Of a stretch of DNA of 64,000 nt, positions 10,560 to 22,516 are shown one piece after another. A program made the position numbers and the translations under genes. Origin of the DNA: Liolophura sinensis (lineage: Eukaryota; Mollusca; Polyplacophora; Chitonida; Chitonidae); contig NC_088295.1 of NCBI RefSeq assembly GCF_032854445.1, positions 16,107,385 to 16,171,384 of the forward strand. Reading direction: 5' to 3'. The notes under the pieces are model-generated. The model did not search any database. It was not told the DNA's origin and saw nothing but the letters and a program-made list of their open reading frames with translations. How positions within the stretch are numbered: the first letter of the stretch is position 1; each line of letters begins with the position of its first letter.

Positions 10560-11710
10560 AGCGATGTATAAACAGAGAAAAACCTTTGATACAAGAATGA
10601 AAATGATTCAATCGGGTAAAAGTTACAAGAATATAATTCTTATGTCAGTTAGAAAGTGTTTAAAAAAGCTAGCTGAAGAAATTATGGAATGTAAACTAGC
10701 TGACCCCAAAACCCCGGTGGAACATACTGAGTGGTGAAAAAGAGCGGTGCAAAGTAAGGATGGATCCACATTTGGATCATTTTAAACACATGAACAGAGA
10801 GTAAGCGCAATATGAGGAGGGTGACATTACTATTGTAAATGTTTTTGATAACACCGAAGAAAATGAATATGGGTAAGTCCCAACAAGATGGTCAACTGGC
10901 CTTATTGTACCCATTTATCAGAAAAAAGGCAATTCCTTTTGATTCGAATAATTACAGAGGTATGTTCAGTTTTTACAGGTGTTTTAAATAATAGACCGCC
11001 AGCTTTTTGTGAACAACATGACAAATTGTCTGAAAACCAAGAGAGCATTCCTTTTGCAAGAATACAGTGCCTCAGATCATATATTTGTACATCAATGTTT
11101 GTTTGATTTGTGTTCGCACAAAACAGGAAAAACTGTATTGTGCACTTACTGATTACCAAAAAGCGTTCGACTCGGTGTGGAGAGTAGGACTGTGGATTAT
11201 AATGTGAAGTCTTGCATCAAGGTTCATGGAGGGGTGTCTCAATATTTCCTTATATCTCGAGGTATTCGTCAATTTGTCACCATTGTTGTTTTCCCTATTT
11301 GTGAATGATTCAAAGATAGTTTTGTCCTGGCAAGACAACACCGTGTAAAATTAGAATGGAATTAAATTGATGTCACGCTTGAAGTTTTGATCCTGCTGTA
11401 TGAAGATATGGTGATCTTTTCTGATAGCAAGAATGGACTATGAAAGTAAGTTGACAAGCTGTCCATATATTGTTGTAAGTGGAAACTTTCCGTGAATGTC
11501 TCAGAAACAAACAGTATCGTTGTAAGCAAGTGGTGAATGTAGAGCGTACATTTTAAATACTGAGAAACAAAACACTTGAAATCGTTAATTTCTTTTAAAT
11601 ATCTTGGCACTGAATTTACATTTAACGGCAACTTTAATCAATGTTACAAAGAACTGGCCGAACAGTGATATAGAGCTATATACGCAGTAATGGGGGAATG
11701 TAAGAACTCG
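10560..11710 (+). mobile_element. LINE fragment, RT (unit B, longer copy)
   Basis: Adds to the unit A fragment an upstream part with SNNYRGM-like and NQ..F..EYS-like RT motifs (10870-11090). It then continues with DYQKAFDSVWRVGLW-like, YEDMVIFSDS, WKLSVNVSE and FKYLGTEFTF. Consistent with an RTE-like non-LTR element, broken by several stops. The same copy as in unit A, before the internal deletion there. Confidence 0.75.
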
Positions 11711-12768
11711 TTATCGGTCGAGTTAAATAATATTAATAAATTTATTAAGGGAGGTTTAAACGAAATATAATCCTGTATATTATAATACATATTGTACGCA
11801 TGTGTGACGTAATATCTGTAAAACTGTATTCGCTATATTGACATAAATGTAAAAAGTGTGTACCTCCGATATCACTCAGTGTGATTTGAGAGAATAAATG
11901 GTCCAATATACTAGATGCTTTCTATCCTTTTACATCGTCCTTTTCCCACTACTCTCACACATGTGCTCTTTTCATCAAAGTCAGAATATCTTAGGTTTTA
12001 GTGTAATTTAACAGTGTGAAATGTACATCAAAAGTTTGACAAACCATCCCTTATGCATAAAATCGTTAATTATAAATTGAAATTGTGACTCAAACATGGG
12101 CCAATTTTTTTCTACCTATGTTGGTTTTACACAATTGCGGAGAACGGTCCGATGATACGCATCACTTTGACGTTGTGTTGTCTATGAGAATATACATGTA
12201 CTATTTAAATTCATGTGTAAAAAATCTACAACTGATGAGAACACAGTTCGTTTCAAATACCAGTACCACAGATGGATGAAAAATAGATTACGGTATGTTG
12301 TATAAAGATGCAGTACTCAGCATCCCATGGCACAAGTGCATGCCCATTTCTGGTAAACCCCTTGAACTCCTGTTTTCTGAGTATAATAACCTAGTTAAGC
12401 TGGTAGGTTGACATTCGTGTGGGCATCCTGGATTCCAGCTGCTCCTCTCCTATTGGCCAACGTAATTAGAGATGGAACACAACCGATCACCAATCAGCAA
12501 ACTCCTTCCCCAAAAACAAAATGTTTCAACAAAAAGTTGATGGATGATATGTGACTGAAAGACACAGAAGGCCGCGATAGAAAAACAAATATATAGACAT
12601 ATCCGCTTTGTAAACCAACTGTATGGAAGGTGAATTTGTTTAAAACTGAAGCTTTTAAATCCCTGCTATTATTATTTGATAAGAAGTCGAATTAAAAAGT
12701 ACAGCTCTAAGATTTTCAAAATTTACACTGATTACATTTGCAAATCCGTGCAACTGTGTGGGTGTGTG

Positions 12769-13501
12769 TAGCTCTGTAGGGCTGTGATTACGTACACTAT
12801 CTACAGCCCTGAGTTGTTCAATAAGCTTACCCTGAACACCTCTGAACGTCCTATGCTGGCTTCAATACACCACTACTGGCCGCCAAATAATGTGTCTGTC
12901 CGTAGTCATAGTCGTCTCAGCTATCATAAATTTATATCTCCAACCGCCATGTTTGAATGCGTAGACCTACTCCTCTCAGACCATACAAGGGAGAGAACTA
13001 CTGGTATTACTGGCAATTAGCGCATTTTGCACAATATTTTAATGTATTCTTTAATTGTTTGAAAAGTTTTTTATTCACCAGTGTTGATTATGGGTGCCCT
13101 CTAGGTCATTACTGGTGAGACTGATCCTAAACAATTATCCACTATGCGTGTCAAAAGGCCTAACTCGCCTAATACTGACAGTGATAATTGAAAAACCTAC
13201 ATAATTCCCCTCACAGTGAGGAGTATGCATTCAAACATGGCAGTTGAAGTTAGAATTTATCCAGTTTCCATAATTTTCATGTTGTGTGGATTTATTCTTG
13301 ATGACACATGGGAGCACCTACCTGGATTTGATAGCTGAGGCGACTGTGACTTCGGACAAATAAATTTTTTGGTGCTCAACAATAGTGTACTGAAGCCATC
13401 AAAGGAAGTACAGAGGTGTTCAAGGTAAGCTTATGGGAAAAGACAGGACTGTGATAGTATATTTCACATATATATACATAATACACAGCCCTATAGAGCT
13501 A
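12769..13501. mobile_element. Foldback MITE, unit B
   Basis: Same element as at 6143-6841, inherited with the duplicated unit: left end at 12771, right end CCTATAGAGC at 13499, both flanked by TA. Confidence 0.75.
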
Positions 13502-13502
13502 A

Positions 13503-13609
13503 TATATATGTTTTTCAGCCAAACAAGAGCAGTAGTATCACAGGCTGTGGACCGAGGGCATACGGATACTACCACGACTTCGCCGTATCCCAGAGAATCC
13601 ATTCCTAGT
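13503..13609 (+). promoter_or_regulatory. Orphan TATA promoter and noncoding exon (unit B)
   Basis: Near-identical duplicate of 6843-6949, again without downstream coding exons on the plus strand. Confidence 0.65.
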
Positions 13610-13944
13610 GTAAGTCAGCTTGATTGCATCCTTTTCTCATGATGCAACCGTTCTTTATTCGAGAATCCGCACACTTTAATGTTAACCATTAAAGTACCGT
13701 GTAAATTTATATATTTTCTCCCGGGTTAAAGAACCAGTTAAAGAAATAATAAATTTACAGCCTTTGCTATAATTACACTAAGTTGAAGCATGTTTATTGC
13801 CACTTCCTTGACAAAATTTGTTGAAAGAAACGAAACAAAAAAGTGAAAAAATTAAACAAAACAAAAACATCTAATCATTTCAGACATCTGCCTGATGTCG
13901 TCTGATGTGTTAATTTGAATGTCCGACGATCGTAATTCCACCAA

Positions 13945-14175
13945 TCAGGATCTTCGATGGCTGGGCCGCAGACCAATGACGTCACAGTCTCGAACCCAAC
14001 TGTCGTTAGTTCAAGTTGGGTTTAACATCATGATTAGCGTTAGGTATAATTTTGTACATTGCGAAGGGCATGGTGGTTTACTGCGGCCACTCTACCATCC
14101 TCCACGTATAACCCTGAATACCGTCACGAGTGGCAAATTCTTGACTGGGGCCTTTGGATAAATAAGTACGTAAAT
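13945..14175 (+). repeat. SINE-like element, second family (unit C)
   Basis: Third inherited copy. A short deletion near its 3' end removes part of the ACCAATCA tail. Confidence 0.5.
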
Positions 14176-14319
14176 TAAAAACTGAATCGCACCACTGTTT
14201 TTAACCGTAAGTTTTAAAGAAAGTAAAAGCTTTTGTGAAAGCAAAGGTTTTATATCATAGTCTGTAGTAAACAGGTGAAAAAAATACATGACAAAATCCA
14301 TTTTTTATGATCTCATAGC

Positions 14320-14325
14320 TTTATT
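14320..14325 (-). terminator. Poly(A) signal of gene copy 3
   Basis: AATAAA on the minus strand at the position equivalent to 1713-1718. Confidence 0.6.
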
Positions 14326-14740
14326 TATGAAACCTGTACTGTGTGTACACCTTGGCATATAGTATGTCTGATGCACAATGTATAAACCTGTGTTGCTAAT
14401 ACCACATCACACTCCTATACGGCAAGGTCAAATATAACTTGGCCTCCTATTACTCTTACGACTCTGTCTTATAAAAACAATATATTACACGTTGTTAACA
14501 ATCATTAGTATTAACAATTATTCGACGCATTTGACTGAGGTATAAGTCCCTCATTTGGTGTTGATAACAGCTCGATACAAAACAATAAATTATTACATAT
14601 TTACAAATAAATAACTGTTAACAAAGACTCCGGATTAACCTTTACAAGTTGTTGAGTATTTACAACAGTTGATTCACAAACCGGTATTTCTCCAAAATAC
14701 CGGCAATATTGATGCAGACATCAGTTCTCCCAGAAATCCC

Positions 14741-16389
14741 TCACTCTATCGTCATGTCTTCTTCACTCAGTTCCTTACTGTCTTCGATTTCATCCTCTGC
14801 TGATAACACAGCAACAACACACTGAGTTAAAGCATGTATGAACACTTACAGTCTCGTGCGTGCTGGCAATGTAAGGACTATCTCGGAAGATATTGTTTTG
14901 AAGTTATGAAAGTGATTTAAAGACGGAAAATGTCTGATTACTTTTAATACAGCCAGTCATCCGTGGCTTTATGTCCATTTTAATATAAACTAACAGAAAT
15001 ATGATTTGTCTGAACTTACATTATACCTACATATAATGCATGCTAATATTATTTTAAATCAGCAATAAATATTATCTCTTACCTTGTTCAAACAGCCAAG
15101 GTGCCTCCGAAAATTCAGCCTTACTGAGTTGGTTGTCATCTGCAAATTGTAGATTACCATTTGTAAGAATTTCTCACATGCCACATTAATACATCAAGTC
15201 GTTGGCGTGACGTAATTAGCTACCTTCAGAAGAATTGTAATCAGCTACCATCAGAAGAATCGTAATCAGCTGCCATCAGAAGAATTGTAATCAGCTACCA
15301 TCAGAAGAATCGTAATCAGCTGCCATCAGAAGAATGGTAATCATCTACCGTCAGAAGAATACGCATGCTGTAGTTAAACACGCCGATTCCACTACCGCTT
15401 TCACGGAGGGCAAGTAAGTATATGTGAGCACAGCAACATCAGTCTTTATAATGCTTTTTATCCGTAATACATAATCCTCACTATTTGACGACGCACTTCC
15501 GCCATTCCTTTATGGACAAATAAATGCACTTTACCTTTTAGCATCTAGCGGAATAATTATCTTACTAATACAGGATTATTTTGTCTTACGGAAGAGAACA
15601 AGGGCTTCATGGAAACTGGAAAGAGTTACTGCTCTTCTGATATTTATTACCAAAGGTCTCAAATGTCTCACACAATTCAGTAAAACAAATTTGAATAAAT
15701 CAGGATTTATTTATTATTTATCTGGCGTTTTATAGTTCACTTATCCGATTTACTGTAATATTATAATGCTTCAAGGGCTTAAACCTACCGTCAAAGTCTG
15801 CCAGAGAGAAAGCCTTGATGACATCATCCCGAGACGGTTCCAGCGACAACAACTCGGCCAATTCCATCACCTCGATGACGCCATCTTTGTTTGTGTCGTA
15901 CAGGTCGAAGTCTCGGGGGAGAGGAATGACAACTTGGTTTTTGGTCTCGTGGAAAAGCTGAGAGAAAGAGAAATAATTGTCGTATTTAAATATGATCTAT
16001 TCTGATCATTCTCAGAAAACATCGATTATGAATATTAACCTAAAATCATAAATAAGTGAGTTATAAACACATGGCGTTTGTTAAACTGTAATTCTGTGCA
16101 ACTTTTCAATGGATAGAGACAGACAGAGATGAAAAAGAATATTTGTAAAACATACCTCAGTTTGGGATCTCTTCCTCCTGTTGCAGGCTTCCCGACACCC
16201 TACACCACAGACGGGTGCCGCCGAGCCTGACGTCACCGCCGTACATGTGTAGGTGCAGGCTGCCCGACACACAGGCTTCTTGATCCTCCTCCAAATACGT
16301 CTGCCCCGAATGCGGAGTCTGAGGGCGTCAGTGTCTGTCAGCAGGACGGCACAGAATATGGCGAGCAGGGCCACCAGTTTGCAGTTCAT
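14741..16389 (-). CDS. Secreted cationic six-Cys/EF-hand precursor, copy 3
   Basis: Spliced CDS: complement of 16156-16389, 15789-15957, 15083-15139, 14741-14796 (171 codons). Same domain order as copies 1 and 2. The signal peptide reads ALLAIFCAVLL (Val to Ile). EF-hand loops are canonical, and the C-terminal tail is EDEIEDSKELSEEDMTIE. This copy is the left half of the only complete divergent pair. Its ATG faces that of copy 4 across 2.4 kb, and the TATA boxes are about 1.45 kb apart (16817-16823 minus, 18270-18277 plus). A divergent layout permits shared regulation, though that is an inference. Function is unknown, as for the other copies. Confidence 0.87.
15211..15360. repeat. 25-bp tandem repeat, 6 copies (intron 2 of copy 3)
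   Basis: Same unit as 8611-8685 with twice the copy number, spanning exactly six units by count. Confidence 0.85.
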
Positions 16390-16723
16390 GATTGCTGGAA
16401 AAGTAAAGTTGTACTGCAAATAACTTTATTAGATCGTTTATACTTCCTGTTACTGGATAACGGTACAAATATAACACGCCACTGTAGTCATCAATTTGAT
16501 GCAAAATTATAGAATAAATCATAGGGTCAATAGTGATAATGAACTGACCTTGTTCCATTGTTAGACGAATTGTTACACAATTTGAAAATGGGCCTCCAAT
16601 AAATGTATAACTATATGCAGGTATACCACTGCCTTTGAATCTGGAGCCTTAATGTTTAAACGCAATGAATTGAAACAAAATGAATTTCCAACGCTCGAAA
16701 TAATACATGGCACATATACTTAC

Positions 16724-16823
16724 ATATAGATGGTTTGACTCAGTGGGATAAGTTGTATGTTACTTCGTCTGTTGTTGTCACTGTGGAAGTGTTAATGAGT
16801 TCTTGAAGAGCAGGGATTATATA
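16724..16823 (-). promoter_or_regulatory. TATA promoter and noncoding first exon of copy 3
   Basis: TATATAA at 16817-16823 on the minus strand. First exon ends at 16724. The donor reads TAT|GTAAGT, where copies 1 and 2 have TAG|GTAAGT, a slightly weaker last exon base. Confidence 0.6.
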
Positions 16824-18269
16824 GTCTTGTTTTACAGCTGGATAAGGATCTGGAGCTCCTTTATTTGCGTTCAGTCATAAAGTGGGCGTGTCTTAGATGT
16901 TGGTTGTTATTGACATTTCAATAAATTCTTGCTGTTCATTGGTTGGCCTTTCTTTTCCGAGCTTTAGATTGGTGTTCAAATTCTGAGCATGGAAACCCAC
17001 GTGTTTATCCGGATAATGATATCCGCCAGCTTGTGGTCATTTCTCGTAGGTCACTACGTTATCGCCGCTGACCCCGTTTTCCAGGATGTACCTTAGGCTA
17101 AGAGTGTCGTCTCATGGTTTTAGGGTTGGGACGAAGAGATTGTTTAACTGTGCATGTTTTTTCAGAGATTTTTTATCCGTCTTCTGGCTTAATCAGAAAA
17201 AATAATGCAAAGCGTCCTAAATGGGATGCATATCTGTACGAGGTATCATAAGGGCACACCACTGGTCCAATGCAGTCGTTGCTTTCTACACTTTTAGATT
17301 TATTTGATTTATTGGTTTGATTTGTGTTTCACGCCGTACTGAAGAATATTTTACATATACGACAGCGACGTGGGAATGGTGGCAAAACACATTTAGATGG
17401 TCTGTCGGCTACTCCCATAATCACTTTTCATCCAAGTCAGAATATCTTACTTTTTTGTGTAATTTAAAAGTGTGAAATGTACATCAGTTTAACAAGCTGT
17501 CACTTATGCATAAAATCGTTAAGGATATATTGAAATGGTGACTTAAAATTCAGGAATATTTTTTTCACTGAACTAGTCCAGTGATACACATCACATTAAC
17601 GTTGAGCCACGGTTGCAGTGGAGTAACAAGATATACATTATTGGAAACGAGTATCTACTTGTTATATTTAAATGCATGTACAAAAATGTAACACTGATAA
17701 GAATACAATGTGGTTTGAATACCGGCACCATGGATGAAGTAGGTCACGTTATGTTGTGTAAAGATGCATTACTCAGCTTTCCATGTCACCACTGAATGTC
17801 TATTTCTGGTAACCCCCTTGTGCTTACATGTTTTGTATAAAAGTCTGACCTAGTTAAACCGGTAGCTTTTCATATGGGCATCCGTGATTCCAGTTGCTGC
17901 TCTCTCATTGGTTAACGTAATTAGAGATAGAACACAATAGATCGCCCAATCAGCAAGGCACAAACCAACTTTGCAAACCTACTGGAAAGTGCATTTGTGA
18001 AAAACTGAAGCTTTCAAACACTCCCCCACCCCAGCTCCACCATCTGAAATTCTACACGGCAAGAAGTTGAAAGAATTAAAAGAATACCCGGAGATTTTCA
18101 AAGAGAGATATACATGGATAGAACTGCGTTACTGTTAAGAACATGAGTCATTCAGAATCCCTTCTAGCTGTTGACATCCTGTACTGAACTTTAACCTCTC
18201 CTTCGCTGATATCCGAGATGCGGACAGCTCGGATTACAAGGGATTCCCCCAGATCCTGGTTGTGTTTGG
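16824..18269. other. Divergent intergenic region of the intact pair
   Basis: No gene. Conserved islands match units A and B and the 28-29.9 kb region: an inverted CCAAT near 16940, the block around 17880-17950 (TTGGTTAACGTAATTAGAGA) and the block 18150-18240 (GGACAGCTCGGATTACAAGG). It is the empty-site version of the A/B intergenic region, without LINE or MITE. Confidence 0.55.
17302..17400 (-). repeat. Truncated SINE in the divergent intergenic region
   Basis: GTGTTTCACGCCGTACTGAA next to TTTATTTGATTTATT: the 3' tail of the main SINE family. Absent from units A and B. Confidence 0.55.
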
Positions 18270-18379
18270 TATATATATGTACAGCCAAACTCGCACAACA
18301 TCAGTAGCGTCAGACAGTTAACTGAGGGTAATACGATACGACCACGACTTTGCCGTATTCCAGAGAATCTATTCCATTT
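18270..18379 (+). promoter_or_regulatory. TATA promoter and noncoding first exon of copy 4
   Basis: TATATATA at 18270-18277. A presumed start about 30 bases later, exon ending CCATTT|GTAAGT at 18379. The next acceptor is the TTTTTCAG directly before the coding exon at 18787. Confidence 0.6.
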
Positions 18380-18448
18380 GTAAGTTAGCTCGTTTGCATT
18401 TTTTTGCTTGATACAATAGTTCCTTATTCCACACTCCCCATACCTTAT

Positions 18449-18600
18449 AAATTTATTTGTCCTGTTTATCTTGAACGTCGTGCTCAAGGATGTTTCACTT
18501 ATGTAATGACTTCCAGGTTTACGGACTGGAGGAACCGGAGTGCTTTAATTAGAATTGTGTAAATCATTGACCATCGCCAGCTTCCTGACAAACCTCTAAA
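18449..18600. repeat. Degenerate SINE in the 5' UTR intron of copy 4
   Basis: CGTCGTGCTCAAGGATGTTTCACTT-like tail followed by TTTACGGACTGGAGGAACCG. A matching block sits upstream of copy 6 at 30005-30110, so the insertion predates the duplication of the pair. Confidence 0.45.
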
Positions 18601-18791
18601 GCTGCAGTCGAAGATAACACAGATTAACGGTTACATCGCTTTAACCATCTGAGACAATTTGTCTTGTGGTTCTTTATGGTGTAACGGAGTTGAAGCGTAT
18701 TAGCAGTAATTGTCTGCTCTCTTGTTACAACTTTCACAAAGCAACACAAAGTGGCAACAATAACAGACCTCGTTTAACTTTTTCAGCAATC

Positions 18792-20598
18792 ATGAACTGC
18801 AAACTGGTGGCCCTGCTCGCCGTGTTCTGTGCCGTCCTGTTGACGGACACTGACGCCCTCAGACTCCGTATTCGGGGCAGACGTATTTGGAGGAGGATCA
18901 AGAAGCCTGTGTGTCGGGCAGCCTGCACCTACACGTGTACGGCGGTGACGTCAGGCTCGGCGGCCCCCGTCTGTGGTGTAGGGTGTCGGGAAGCCTGCAA
19001 CAGGAGGAAGAGATCCCAAACTGAGGTATGTATTTTTACTCAACGCAAGAAACAAAAGTGTATGTAATCATAAAGTTTTTTTCTGAGTTCTTTTTATATT
19101 TACTCCTTCAATCGAAGGAACAAAGATTAGATCATAAGCTGTTTCATCATCACTTATTTTTCGTGACATGCATATTAATCTTCGGTATCGAGGACTGTCC
19201 TTTTTACTGAGCCATCAGCAGATTATATCGTCTTCATTTAACATCACATATTAATCTGTCGAAACCCATGTATTTGAAAAGCCTGTGATATTACAGGTAA
19301 ATCTAGGCGTCATGACAGACATTGGTATATCCATAGTCAACTTTATGGGCTTTTCAGGTCATTAGGAGCAAGATTAATTTCAAAACAGGGTTATACCTCG
19401 TCACCAGGAAACAGAATTGTAAAATTGATACACGAGTGTCTTTCATCGATCAATCGGCAATGGTGAACTATTTTCCATATCCAAACATACACGCGACCAT
19501 TGCTATTGCATGATTATTGTTATTGCACGTTACTTCTCTCCCTTTAAGCTTTTTCACGAGACCAAAGGCCAAGTCGTCATTCCCTTACCACGAGACTTCC
19601 ACCTGTACGACACAAACAAAGATGGTGTCATCGAGGTGTCGGAACTGGCAGAGCTGTTGTCGCTGGAACCATCTCGGGATGACGTCATCAAGGCTTTCTC
19701 TCTTGCCGATTTTGACGGTAAGTTTTTTATGTTATTATTTCGGTGATCGAAACTTTTGCCGATATTTTCTAATTTTTGTCATTGTGTCATTAACTTTTCT
19801 CATAAGTGACCTCGCCTTATGGCACTATAACCTATACAACGTTTATACGAAAAAAGTTACGAGAAATACGACTAGTTTTCTGAAGGTGGCCCTAGGTCGT
19901 ATTTCTCTCAGAAGTAACGCTGGTAGTGTTATATAATTATTCATTATGGAACATTGCCTTGCAAACACAAGTAGTGTAAATTTTCCTCTTGGTTACGGAA
20001 CATTGCCTTGCCAACACAAGTAGTGCAAATTTTCCTCTTGGTTACGGAACATTGCCTTGTCAACACAAGTAGTGTAAATTTTCCTCTTGGTCACATGTGC
20101 AGCCTGAATGTGAGTTTGAAGACGACGGGTGTTGAAGCCGAATGTGTGTTTTCTAAATAGCACTTGACACTCCTTATTCTCATCAACAAAGTTTCAGTCA
20201 TCTTGTGTTGATTAAACTGCTGTAGGATAGTTAATATAAACATTCATAACAAATTCTAGAAATACTGATAACATTTTCTATATTTTTTTTGTAGATAATA
20301 AACAACTTAGTGAAGTTGAATTTTTGGAAGCACCATGGCTCTTTGAACAAGGTAAACGCCTTCATGTTATTATTTTGCAGAAAATGAACAACAAATATTG
20401 CACAAATTAATCGCATTTACATTTTATTTGTTCTCTACAGCCACGAAGATATTAATGACATCTGTATTCTGCCTATTTAAAGATGGTTGAAAACATATTT
20501 GTTTTGTGTTCTAAAATGTTGCGAAGTTAACAGACGTATTTTTTGTTTTAAACGAAGATGTTGACATTGAGAACAAAGAGCTGACGGAAGACTATTAG
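18792..20598 (+). CDS. Secreted cationic six-Cys/EF-hand precursor, copy 4
   Basis: Spliced CDS: 18792-19025, 19549-19717, 20295-20351, 20558-20598 (166 codons, GT/AG, phases 0, 1, 1). Exon 1 protein is almost identical to copies 1-3, including the cationic segment, six Cys and RRKR. Exon 2 differs moderately (KGQVV, DFHLYD). Exon 3 gives EF-hand 2 with loop D-F-D-D-N-K-Q-L-S-E-V-E. Exon 4 encodes DVDIENKELTEDY, only loosely like the tails of copies 1-3. Introns do not align with those of copies 1-3. The exon 4 acceptor (AAACGAAG) has a purine-rich lead and is weak. Right half of the intact divergent pair; own TATA promoter at 18270. Function unknown. Confidence 0.85.
19948..20094. repeat. 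49-bp tandem repeat, 3 copies (intron 2 of copy 4)
   Basis: Unit begins GGAACATTGCCTTG and ends CTTGGTTAC. Three near-identical copies in tandem. Confidence 0.9.
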
Positions 20599-20740
20599 AT
20601 TTGGTTCGACACGAGCGAAAGTGTGCATTCCACATAACGAGTTCCCTGATCGTCGCACAGCCTACCCAAAAGATGAACGGAGAGGGGGACAATACAGATT
20701 ACACATAACTAGTCCAGTTTCGTTGAGAGCAGCGAAAATC

Positions 20741-20763
20741 TTTTATATATATATATAAGATAC

Positions 20764-20849
<86 letters not shown>
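20741..20849. repeat. (AT)n microsatellite
   Basis: About 84 bases of uninterrupted AT after a short (AT) lead, 145 bases past the stop of copy 4. Likely variable in length. Confidence 0.95.
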
Positions 20850-20850
<1 letters not shown>

Positions 20851-21129
20851 TTATAATCCATAACTTATTTCTTCGTAAATTGTTTATTTTAAAATAAGGT
20901 TTCTGGTTTGTATTTCCACGATATTATCATTTGAATTTATTTAGAAAGTTTTTTATGCCTTATTTTTATAATAAAATGTATTTCAAATAATTCTATACTA
21001 ACTGTGTATCTTTTTATTACTGTACCACTACAGCTGCTTCATAATTTTATCCGATTACGCTTAGCCATGGGCTAGGGGCAGTGTATTCATTGTGTTGAAT
21101 TGTTTATCATTAGTTTGATATATGCCTTT

Positions 21130-21343
21130 GATTTACTTGGTTGGAGTTTTACGCCGCACTCAAGAATATTTCACTTATAAAACGGCGGGCAGCTTTACGG
21201 TGGTAGAGCCTTCGCAGGGCAGAGCAGAGTTGGTAGCAGACCTTCCCATACACGACCGGAAAGAAAGCCATCATGAGCTGGGCTCGAAGTCACAGCAATC
21301 ACATTAGTGTGATCGATAACCACCATGTCACGGAGGCGCCCTA
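21130..21343 (-). repeat. tRNA-derived SINE, nearly full length
   Basis: Minus-strand element: tail GTTTTACGCCGCACTCAAGA at left, tRNA-like end CACGGAGGC at right. More diverged than the copy at 22517. Confidence 0.7.
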
Positions 21344-21859
21344 TGGTTGGATATAAGAACAGTTGCAATCAGAGAGCTACTGAGATAGGTGGTTTGATTA
21401 TCGACAACTTAGACTAGCATGGTACACCATATTCGGATACTGATTTAATTCAATCGCCTAGAAAACTCCTGGCGTATTTCCATTATTAGTGAAAACGGTG
21501 GACTGATTTTCTTTGGATGAATCCATCCTAATCTTATTTATACATTCTAATTAGCTTTTTTGGCTATTTTTCTTGAACGTTGTTTTGTACTTTGATCTGG
21601 CGATTACTGACCTGGAACGTCTGTTTGGTAGACGGCTGGATTCCAAATGTACATGCACATAACGTTCACACAGAGACTCTTTAATTTCTAGTTAGATTAA
21701 ACTGACCGGTCTTCCAGACGAGAAAGCAATGTCTTTTCTTAGCATTTGCATGGAGAGGTTTTCTGCCATCTATTGCTGATTTTATCTATTTTTCACGCTG
21801 CATATTGCGCGTTAGTAAGGAAGTCTATGTTTTGCTCACTACATCCGATATCTTTAGTT
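21344..21859. other. Non-coding stretch between SINEs
   Basis: AT-rich, no supported feature seen. Confidence 0.4.
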
Positions 21860-22015
21860 TTATTTATTTATTTATTTGATTGGTGTTTTACACCGTGCTC
21901 AAGAACATTCACTTATTCGACGGAGGCCAGCATTATGGTGGGAGGAAACTGATCACAGCCCGGGGGAAACCCACGACCATCCGCAAGCTGCTGACAGACC
22001 TTGTCACGTACGGCA
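21860..22015 (-). repeat. SINE, 5'-truncated
   Basis: (TTTA)n tail, GGTGTTTTACACCGTGCTCA, then the conserved middle block, cut off before the tRNA part. Confidence 0.7.
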
Positions 22016-22516
22016 GGATGTAAAGTAAGGGTCTTAAAAATGCACTGACATGAATGTCATTTGTGAACACCCGAGATAAACTAACTATTTTTGATACGAA
22101 CAGTGGGAGTTGAGGAATCCATACAAACTCCCTGTCCAAAGCCGAGTTTGGATCCCCATGAACCTCGAGTGCACCACTGATTGAAGTGCAAGCACCTTTT
22201 AACACTCTAGTGGTTTGCTAAGTTCGGATGCTTCCTGAACAATTTTGACGTTGTGATCTTTATTATTCCCGCCTGATGGGATGATATGATCTCAGAATTA
22301 CTTTAAGATCACGGAAAACCTGTTTCCGTCGAGTACAACACTGACACTTTGAAAACACACCAGGACGGAACCCTAGTTCCACATTAGTGAATATCATGAT
22401 TCAGAGTGGTTGCTCTGCAAGCTGAGCTGGGAACATGATCAACCAACCTCAGGCTTAGTTCTCGGACAGTGATTTGTACATGAATACAGAGGCAGTTCTA
22501 AATTATGTGCACGGGA

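Larger units (their letters stand above)
7116..13775. repeat. Segmental tandem duplication, unit B (about 6.66 kb)
   Basis: Same order of parts as unit A, with a longer LINE fragment and three 25-bp repeats in intron 2. From 7116 to about 10530 it also closely matches 13776-17230 of unit C. Near-identity at many noncoding positions shows that the A/B/C duplications are recent. Confidence 0.85.
13776..20850. repeat. Segmental duplication, unit C with both genes of the pair
   Basis: The left half matches units A and B. The right half keeps a plus-strand gene that A and B have lost. The intergenic part lacks the LINE and MITE found in A and B, so it preserves the empty sites. Confidence 0.75.
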
